Assembly (NCBI RefSeq): GCF_020985305.1
Contig: NZ_CP087588.1
Span: 248,001-312,000 of the forward strand
DNA length: 64,000 bases
DNA from: Croceicoccus sp. Ery15
GTDB taxonomy: Bacteria > Pseudomonadota > Alphaproteobacteria > Sphingomonadales > Sphingomonadaceae
Direction of reading: 5' to 3'
The notes under the pieces were generated by a model. The model ran no database searches. It saw nothing but the letters and a program-made list of their open reading frames with translations, and was not told the origin of the DNA. A program made the translations under genes and the position numbers. Below, piece after piece: positions 58,622-64,000 of this stretch. Positions within the stretch are counted from its first letter, which is position 1; every line of letters starts with the position of its first letter.

Positions 58622-59560
58622 ATGGCCAAGATGAAGTGCGCAATTATCGGCTCCGGCAATATCGGGACCGACCTGATGATCAAGCTGCTCAAGGGTTCGG
58701 ATACACTGGAGCTAGCGGCGGTTGTCGGGATCGATCCGGCCTCCGAAGGGCTGGCGATGGCCAGCGAACGCGGCGTCCCGACGACCCACGAAGGAATCGA
58801 GGGCCTGTGCCGGATGCCGCAATATGCCGATATCGGCATCGCCTTCGATGCGACCTCGGCCTATGCGCACAAGGCGCACGACGAAATCCTCGCCCGTGAC
58901 GGCAAGCTGATGGTCGACCTTACCCCGGCCGCGATCGGCCCGGCGACCATTCCCCCGGTCAACCCGGCGGTCGATGCCGCGGTGCGCAACATCAACATGG
59001 TGACCTGTGGCGGGCAGGCGACGATCCCGATCGTCGCGGCGGTCTCGCAGGTCGCCAAGGTGCACTACGCCGAAATCGTCGCGTCGGTTTCGTCGCGCTC
59101 CGCCGGTCCCGGCACCCGTGCCAACATTGATGAGTTCACCCGCACAACGGCGCGGGCGATCGAAACTGTCGGCGGCGCGGCCAAGGGCCGGGCTGTGATC
59201 ATCCTTAATCCCGCCGAACCGCCGATGATCATGCGTGATACGATCTTCACGCTGTCGGAAATGGTCGATGAGGACAAGGTGCGCGATTCGGTCCTGGCTA
59301 TGATTGCAAGGGTGCAGTCGTACGTGCCGGGCTACCGGCTCAAGCAGGAAGTACAGTTCGAACGCTTCGGTTCGAACCGGCCGCTCAATATCCCCGGCTA
59401 CGGTGAATTCGAAGGACTCAAGACCAGCGTGTTCCTCGAGGTCGAGGGCGCGGGCGATTATCTGCCCAACTATTCCGGCAACCTCGACATCATGACCGCT
59501 GCCGCCAAGGCGGCAGGCGAGAGCCTGGCCAAGACTCATATGGAAAAGACTGCAGCATGA
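58622..59560 (+). CDS. xylQ: Acetaldehyde dehydrogenase (acylating)
   Basis: This 312-residue protein converts the aldehyde released by the aldolase to acyl-CoA with NAD+ and CoA. It has the Rossmann start [20 protein letters not shown], the catalytic cysteine in [16 protein letters not shown], and [17 protein letters not shown]. It is the DmpF/MhpF/XylQ family. The ATG at 58622 follows GGAGGCTGGTCA. Its stop overlaps the aldolase start by ATGA, consistent with the channelled XylQ-XylK complex. Confidence 0.95.
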   Translation: MAKMKCAIIGSGNIGTDLMIKLLKGSDTLELAAVVGIDPASEGLAMASERGVPTTHEGIEGLCRMPQYADIGIAFDATSAYAHKAHDEILARDGKLMVDLTPAAIGPATIPPVNPAVDAAVRNINMVTCGGQATIPIVAAVSQVAKVHYAEIVASVSSRSAGPGTRANIDEFTRTTARAIETVGGAAKGRAVIILNPAEPPMIMRDTIFTLSEMVDEDKVRDSVLAMIARVQSYVPGYRLKQEVQFERFGSNRPLNIPGYGEFEGLKTSVFLEVEGAGDYLPNYSGNLDIMTAAAKAAGESLAKTHMEKTAA

Positions 59561-60588
59561 CCTTTGATCCAACATCTGATCGGCTCTACATCCAGGACGT
59601 GACCTTGCGCGACGGGATGCACGCCATCCTGCATATGTATGGCACCGACAGCGTCCGCACGATCGCTAAGGCGCTTGACGAGGCAGGGGTGGATGCGATC
59701 GAGGTCTCGCACGGCGATGGCCTGAACGGTTCGACCTTCAATTACGGATTTGGCGCCCATACCGACTGGGACTGGATCGAGGCTGCCGCCGACGTAATCA
59801 AGAACGCGGTGCTGACAACGCTTCTGGTGCCCGGTATCGGCACCGCCGAAGAACTCAAGCGGGCCTATTCGATGGGAGTGCGCTCGGTCAGGGTCGCGAC
59901 CCACTGCACCGAGGCCGACGTCGGCAAGCAGCACATCGGCATCGCGCGCGATCTGGGCATGGACGTATCGGGCTTCCTGATGATGAGCCACATGATCGAG
60001 CCCGAGGCGCTCGCCCAGCAGGCGCTGCTGATGGAAAGCTATGGCGCGCATTGCGTCTATGTCACCGACAGCGGCGGGGCGCTCGACATGGATGGCGTGA
60101 TTGCACGTCTCCAAGCCTATGACCGGGTGCTCAAACCTGAAACTCAACGCGGCATCCACGCGCACCACAACCTGTCGCTGGGCGTGGCCAACTCGATCGT
60201 CGCCGCTCAGGCCGGCGCGGTGCGGATCGACGCCAGCCTTGCCGGGATGGGCGCGGGCGCCGGCAACGCGCCGCTCGAGGTGTTCATCGCCGCGGCCAAC
60301 CGCAAGGGCTGGAAGCACGGCTGCGACGTGATGGCGCTGATGGACGCGGCGGACGACATCATACGCCCGCTTCAGGACCGTCCGGTGAGGGTCGATCGCG
60401 AGACGCTCAGCCTGGGCTATGCAGGCGTCTATTCAAGCTTCCTGCGCCATGCGGAAAAGGCAGCGGAACAGTACGGAATCGATACCCGCGAGATCCTCGT
60501 CGAATTGGGCAACCGCCGGATGGTCGGAGGCCAGGAAGACATGATCATCGACGTTGCACTTGATCTGATCAAAGCCAAGGCGAACTGA
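59557..60588 (+). CDS. xylK: 4-hydroxy-2-oxovalerate aldolase
   Basis: This 343-residue DmpG/MhpE-type aldolase begins [20 protein letters not shown], with the metal-binding aspartate, and has the HxH ligand pair in [16 protein letters not shown]. It splits 4-hydroxy-2-oxovalerate into pyruvate and acetaldehyde, which passes to XylQ. Pyruvate from this step may feed PpdK at the other end of the window. Confidence 0.95.
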   Translation: MTFDPTSDRLYIQDVTLRDGMHAILHMYGTDSVRTIAKALDEAGVDAIEVSHGDGLNGSTFNYGFGAHTDWDWIEAAADVIKNAVLTTLLVPGIGTAEELKRAYSMGVRSVRVATHCTEADVGKQHIGIARDLGMDVSGFLMMSHMIEPEALAQQALLMESYGAHCVYVTDSGGALDMDGVIARLQAYDRVLKPETQRGIHAHHNLSLGVANSIVAAQAGAVRIDASLAGMGAGAGNAPLEVFIAAANRKGWKHGCDVMALMDAADDIIRPLQDRPVRVDRETLSLGYAGVYSSFLRHAEKAAEQYGIDTREILVELGNRRMVGGQEDMIIDVALDLIKAKAN

Positions 60589-60589
60589 G

Positions 60590-61360
60590 ATGGACAGGCT
60601 TGCACGCTACGCCGAAACCCTCGACACCGCTGCTCGCGAGGCGAATGCTACGCCGCAGATCACGCCTGTAGATACGGAGTTCTCCGTTACCGAGGCGTAC
60701 CAGGTGCAGAAGCTCTCGGTCGATCGACGCCTGTCGCGCGGCGAGCGACGCATCGGCGTGAAGATGGGGCTGACCAGCCGGGCCAAGATGCAGCAGGTCG
60801 GTGTCGATGAGGTGGCTTGGGGGCGGCTGACCGATGCCATGCTGATCGAGGAGGGCTCGGCCATGTCGCGCGCTCGCTACGTCCATCCCCGGGTTGAACC
60901 CGAAGTGGCTTTCCTGATGAAGGCACCTCTGGTCGGCAAGGTGACGGCCGCCGCAGCACTGGCGGCGGTCGAGGCGATCGCCCCTGCAATGGAGATCATC
61001 GACAGCCGATACGAGAATTTCAAGTTCGCGCTGGAAGACGTGATCGCCGACAACACTTCCTCGTCGGGGCTGGTGATCGGATCCTGGCACGATCCCCGGA
61101 TCGATTTTTCGAATCTGGGCGTGATCCTCGAAATCGATGGCGAAGTGGTACAGGTCGGGTCGACCGCGGCGATCCTTGGCCACCCCATCCGTTCGCTGGT
61201 TGCTGCGGCCCGGCTGGTTGCCGAATCGGGCGAACAGATCAACGCCGGTGACATCGTCATGGCGGGGGGCATTACCGCAGCGCCCAACCTGGCACCGGGT
61301 CAGACTGTGCGGACGACAGTGCAGAATCTCGGCGCGGTCATGTTCCAGGTGGAAGACTGA
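60590..61360 (+). CDS. xylI: 4-oxalocrotonate decarboxylase
   Basis: This 256-residue protein is related to the hydratase XylJ but belongs to the decarboxylase branch: GVKMGLTSRAKMQQVGVDEV, HPRVEPEVAFLMKAP, IAPAMEIIDSRYENFKFALE and DVIADNTSSSGLVIG. It decarboxylates 2-oxo-3-hexenedioate to 2-oxopent-4-enoate in the dehydrogenative branch with XylG and XylH. It starts two bases after xylK stops. Confidence 0.93.
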   Translation: MDRLARYAETLDTAAREANATPQITPVDTEFSVTEAYQVQKLSVDRRLSRGERRIGVKMGLTSRAKMQQVGVDEVAWGRLTDAMLIEEGSAMSRARYVHPRVEPEVAFLMKAPLVGKVTAAAALAAVEAIAPAMEIIDSRYENFKFALEDVIADNTSSSGLVIGSWHDPRIDFSNLGVILEIDGEVVQVGSTAAILGHPIRSLVAAARLVAESGEQINAGDIVMAGGITAAPNLAPGQTVRTTVQNLGAVMFQVED

Positions 61361-61361
61361 C

Positions 61362-61598
61362 ATGCCGATCATTGAGGTCAACCTGCTCGAAGGGCGTCCG
61401 CCCGAAGCCAAGGAACGACTGATCCAGGCGCTGACCGACGCGGCCATCGACGCGATTGGAGCGCCGCGGGAATCGGTTCGGGTCATCCTGCGTGAAATGG
61501 CGCCGGCCCATTTCGCGGTAGGCGGGCAGAGTCTTGCAGCCAAGGCCGCCGGTGCGAAGCAAGTCAAGGTCGAAGAAGATTGGTCGGATGACAGCTGA
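61362..61598 (+). CDS. xylH: 4-oxalocrotonate tautomerase
   Basis: This 78-residue protein begins MPIIEVNLLEGRPPEAKERL, so after Met removal the N-terminal proline is the catalytic base of the 4-OT family; the arginine near residue 11-12 and the following helix fit. It isomerises 4-oxalocrotonate between enol and keto forms for XylI. The C-terminus is about 15 residues longer than the classical 62-residue enzyme, with AAGAKQVKVEEDWSDDS. It overlaps the ferredoxin gene by 11 bp. Confidence 0.93.
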   Translation: MPIIEVNLLEGRPPEAKERLIQALTDAAIDAIGAPRESVRVILREMAPAHFAVGGQSLAAKAAGAKQVKVEEDWSDDS

Positions 61599-61869
61599 TT
61601 CACATCAAATCACATTGGTCGGTGGCGGACAGTTCCCTTGCCGGGGGGATGAACCCGTACTGACCGCGATGGAACGTAGAGGGGCTGACCACATAAGCAT
61701 TGGATGTCGCGGTGGTGGTTGCGGAGTTTGCCGAGTTCGCGTCGTCGAAGGCAAGTACCGGACAGGGAAGATGAGCGCCGCCAAAGTTTCCGCGACAGAC
61801 CTGCGCCAAGGCTATGCGCTCGCCTGTCGGCTCTACCCATTGGATAACCTACTGATCGAAGTTTCATGA
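61588..61869 (+). CDS. xylT: Plant-type [2Fe-2S] ferredoxin, XylT-like
   Basis: This 93-residue ferredoxin has the cluster motif CRGGGCGVCRVRVVEG with a later cysteine in GYALACRLYPLDN. XylT-type ferredoxins re-reduce the iron of catechol 2,3-dioxygenase after oxidative inactivation. It starts inside xylH (11-bp overlap). In Pseudomonas xylT lies just before xylE; here it lies at the end of the lower pathway. Confidence 0.88.
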   Translation: MTADSHQITLVGGGQFPCRGDEPVLTAMERRGADHISIGCRGGGCGVCRVRVVEGKYRTGKMSAAKVSATDLRQGYALACRLYPLDNLLIEVS

Positions 61870-61887
61870 ATTGAAGGGAGAATTGTG

Positions 61888-63393
61888 ATGGCTACGCAGT
61901 TGAAAAGTGCAGAAAACGAATACGGGATCAAGTCCGAGTACGGCCACTATATCGGCGGCGAGTGGATCGCCGGGGACAGCGGCAAGACCATCGATCTGCT
62001 CAATCCCTCGACCGGCAAGGTGCTGACCAAGATTCAGGCCGGCAACGCCAAGGATATCGAACGCGCGATTGCCGCCGCTAAGGCGGCGTTTCCCAAGTGG
62101 TCGCAGAGCCTGCCCGGCGAGCGCCAAGAAATCCTGATCGAGGTTGCGCGTCGTCTGAAGGCACGCCATTCGCACTATGCCACCCTCGAAACTCTCAACA
62201 ACGGCAAGCCGATGCGCGAATCGATGTATTTCGATATGCCGCAGGCAATTGGCCAGTTCGAACTGTTCGCTGGTGCAGCTTATGGCCTGCATGGCCAGAC
62301 GCTCGATTATCCCGACGCGATCGGCATCGTCCACCGCGAACCGCTCGGCGTCTGCGCGCAGATTATCCCATGGAACGTGCCGATGTTGATGATGGCGTGC
62401 AAGATCGCGCCCGCGCTGGCCTCGGGCAACACTGTCGTTCTGAAGCCGGCCGAAACGGTCTGCCTTTCGGTGATTGAATTCTTCGTGGAAATGGCTGATC
62501 TGTTGCCGCCGGGTGTGATCAACGTCGTCACCGGCTATGGCGCGGATGTGGGCGAGGCGCTGGTCACCAGCCCCGATGTCGCCAAGGTCGCCTTCACCGG
62601 GTCAGTAGCGACTGCGCGCCGGATCATCCAGTACGCCTCGGCCAACATCATCCCGCAGACGCTCGAACTCGGCGGCAAGTCTGCACATATCGTTTGCGGC
62701 GATGCCGATATCGACGCGGCGGTGGAAAGCGCTACCATGTCGACCGTGCTCAACAAGGGTGAGGTCTGTCTGGCCGGTTCGCGCCTGTTCCTGCACCAGT
62801 CGATCCAGGACGAGTTCCTGGCCAAGTTCAAAACCGCACTTGAAGGCGTCCGCCAGGGCGATCCCCTCGATATGGCAACCCAGCTGGGTGCCCAGGCGTC
62901 GAAGATGCAGTTCGACAAGGTAGAAAGCTACCTGCGCCTCGCAACCGAGGAAGGGGCCGAAGTTTTGACCGGCGGCAGCCGCGCCGATGCTGCAAATCTG
63001 GCGGGTGGCAACTTCATCAAGCCGACGGTGTTCACCAATGTGAAGAACACAATGCGCATCGCGCAGGAGGAGATCTTCGGGCCGGTGACCAGTGTCATCA
63101 GCTGGAACGACGAAGCCGACATGATGCAGCAGGCCAATGCCACCACCTACGGCCTGGCCGGCGGCGTGTGGACCAAGGATCTTGCCCGCGCCCACCGGAT
63201 CGCGCGCCAGCTTGAAACCGGCACGGTCTGGATCAACCGCTACTACAACCTCAAGGCCAACATGCCGCTGGGCGGTTACAAGCAGAGCGGCTTCGGGCGT
63301 GAATTCAGCCATGAAGTGCTGAATCACTACACCCAGACCAAGTCGGTGGTGGTCAACCTTCAGGAAGGCCGCGTCGGGATGTTCGATCAGTGA
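61888..63393 (+). CDS. NAD-dependent aldehyde dehydrogenase
   Basis: This 501-residue ALDH has [51 protein letters not shown], glutamate in [13 protein letters not shown] and catalytic cysteine in [15 protein letters not shown]. It resembles class I/II aliphatic and aromatic aldehyde dehydrogenases (ExaC/AldA-like) rather than XylG. The start is the ATG at 61888, eight bases after GAAGGGAG; a GTG directly before is also in frame. It probably oxidises an aldehyde of the upper pathway or acetaldehyde. Confidence 0.88.
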   Translation: MATQLKSAENEYGIKSEYGHYIGGEWIAGDSGKTIDLLNPSTGKVLTKIQAGNAKDIERAIAAAKAAFPKWSQSLPGERQEILIEVARRLKARHSHYATLETLNNGKPMRESMYFDMPQAIGQFELFAGAAYGLHGQTLDYPDAIGIVHREPLGVCAQIIPWNVPMLMMACKIAPALASGNTVVLKPAETVCLSVIEFFVEMADLLPPGVINVVTGYGADVGEALVTSPDVAKVAFTGSVATARRIIQYASANIIPQTLELGGKSAHIVCGDADIDAAVESATMSTVLNKGEVCLAGSRLFLHQSIQDEFLAKFKTALEGVRQGDPLDMATQLGAQASKMQFDKVESYLRLATEEGAEVLTGGSRADAANLAGGNFIKPTVFTNVKNTMRIAQEEIFGPVTSVISWNDEADMMQQANATTYGLAGGVWTKDLARAHRIARQLETGTVWINRYYNLKANMPLGGYKQSGFGREFSHEVLNHYTQTKSVVVNLQEGRVGMFDQ

Positions 63394-63424
63394 TCGAGAA
63401 CCCGCGATCTTCGGGAGGAACGAT

Positions 63425-64000
63425 GTGACTGCAAGGCTTGAAGGACAAGTGGCGCTGCTAACCGGCGGCGCCACCGGGATCGGTGAGGCGGTCGTCGCGC
63501 GCTTTATCGAAGAAGGCGCCAAGGTTGGCGTCCTGGTCAGGGATGCCGCCCAGGCCGACTTGGTGCGTACGCGGCATGGCAACGCAGTAGTCGTGATTGA
63601 GGGCGATGTCCGCAATTATGTCGACAACGAAAAGGCGGTCGTCGCAACCGTGGCCGCGTTCGGCAAGCTTGACGTGTTCGTCGGCAATGTCGGGATCTGG
63701 GATTTTATGACCCCGCTTGCGGACATGGAACCCGAAAAGCTCTCGGAAACGCTGGACGAGATCTTCGGCGTCAACGTAAAAGGCTACTTCCTTGGTGCCC
63801 GTGCCGCAATTCCGGAGTTGCGTAAGACCAAGGGCAGCATCATCTTTACTGCCTCGACTTCAAGCTTCTACACCGGCGGTGGCGGTACGCCCTATGTGGC
63901 GTCGAAGCACGCCGTGCTGGGCCTGATCCGCCAGCTCGCCTGGGAACTAACCCCCGACGTCAGGGTCAACGGCGTGGCGCCAGGCGGCACCCGAACGCCG
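63425..64000 (+). CDS. bphB: cis-Dihydrodiol dehydrogenase, BphB/NahB type, 3' truncated by the window
   Basis: The gene runs off the window end after 192 codons. The start is GTG at 63425, seven bases after GGGAGG; the ATG two bases earlier is followed at once by a stop. The protein reads [20 protein letters not shown], then [28 protein letters not shown] (catalytic Ser and Tyr-x3-Lys) and [12 protein letters not shown], the typical sequence run of biphenyl/naphthalene cis-dihydrodiol dehydrogenases. It oxidises the dioxygenase product to a catechol with NAD+. Confidence 0.93.
   Translation, partial: MTARLEGQVALLTGGATGIGEAVVARFIEEGAKVGVLVRDAAQADLVRTRHGNAVVVIEGDVRNYVDNEKAVVATVAAFGKLDVFVGNVGIWDFMTPLADMEPEKLSETLDEIFGVNVKGYFLGARAAIPELRKTKGSIIFTASTSSFYTGGGGTPYVASKHAVLGLIRQLAWELTPDVRVNGVAPGGTRTP

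Noticed and set aside
1..64000. Insertion sequences, CRISPR arrays, tRNA or rRNA genes
   Set aside because: I looked for transposase motifs, regularly spaced repeats and RNA gene sequences and found none; the only clear repeat array is the short tandem pair at 48407-48449.

Overview
The window is GC-rich, densely packed DNA that reads as a catabolic gene region of a sphingomonad alphaproteobacterium (Sphingobium/Novosphingobium type). This is an inference from the mixture of bph-, nah- and xyl-type genes on both strands, the several Rieske oxygenase subunit pairs sharing few electron carriers, and the TonB-dependent receptors placed inside catabolic operons. I see no tRNA, rRNA, CRISPR array, replication gene or transposase.

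Layout. (A) 1-9460, plus strand: the end of a Rieske dioxygenase alpha gene and its beta subunit, a zinc alcohol dehydrogenase, pyruvate phosphate dikinase, a dihydrodipicolinate-synthase-family aldolase, a ketopantoate-reductase-family protein, a tartrate/isopropylmalate-type dehydrogenase, a DUF1330 protein and a four-helix membrane protein. (B) 9446-18865: a flavin monooxygenase, a desaturase-type di-iron enzyme and a second ketopantoate-reductase-like protein on the minus strand; an IclR regulator and an MFS transporter on the plus strand; then a minus-strand CoA-transferase / HpaI-type aldolase / HpaH-type hydratase operon divergent from a meta-cleavage hydrolase. (C) 18883-29954: a TIGR02444-type protein, then a plus-strand acyl-CoA module (SDR, three acyl-CoA dehydrogenases, CoA-transferase, thiolase, two hotdog hydratases) facing a glutaryl-CoA dehydrogenase. 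One of its dehydrogenases looks like (2S)-methylsuccinyl-CoA dehydrogenase, and the gene set resembles a bbs (benzylsuccinate) operon. (D) 29967-39804, minus strand: a decayed MFS aromatic-acid transporter, then an operon for 4-alkylphenol/4-hydroxybenzyl oxidation and non-oxidative decarboxylation (two VAO-family flavoproteins, one lipoprotein cytochrome c, aldehyde dehydrogenase, UbiX/UbiD/zinc-ribbon decarboxylase set, a Tat-exported protein of unknown function). (E) 39938-48302, minus strand: two TonB receptors behind nahD, a salicylate-type Rieske oxygenase with ferredoxin, and a bphC/nahC extradiol dioxygenase. (F) 48569-64000, plus strand: a benzoate/toluate-type oxygenase pair, a PdxA-family dehydrogenase, a second salicylate-type oxygenase pair, a GST, and a complete xyl-type meta-cleavage lower pathway (xylF, E, G, J, Q, K, I, H, T), an aldehyde dehydrogenase and a truncated cis-dihydrodiol dehydrogenase.

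How it may work together: ring dioxygenases and dihydrodiol dehydrogenases would form catechols; BphC and XylE cleave them; XylF, or XylG plus XylH and XylI, feed 2-oxopentenoate to XylJ, XylK and XylQ, giving pyruvate and acetyl-CoA; PpdK could turn pyruvate into PEP for gluconeogenesis. The UbiD-type operon could deliver phenols or catechols to the same pathway. The oxygenase reductase is not in the window. A TTGCACAAT-like motif recurs in front of several of these operons and suggests a shared regulator.
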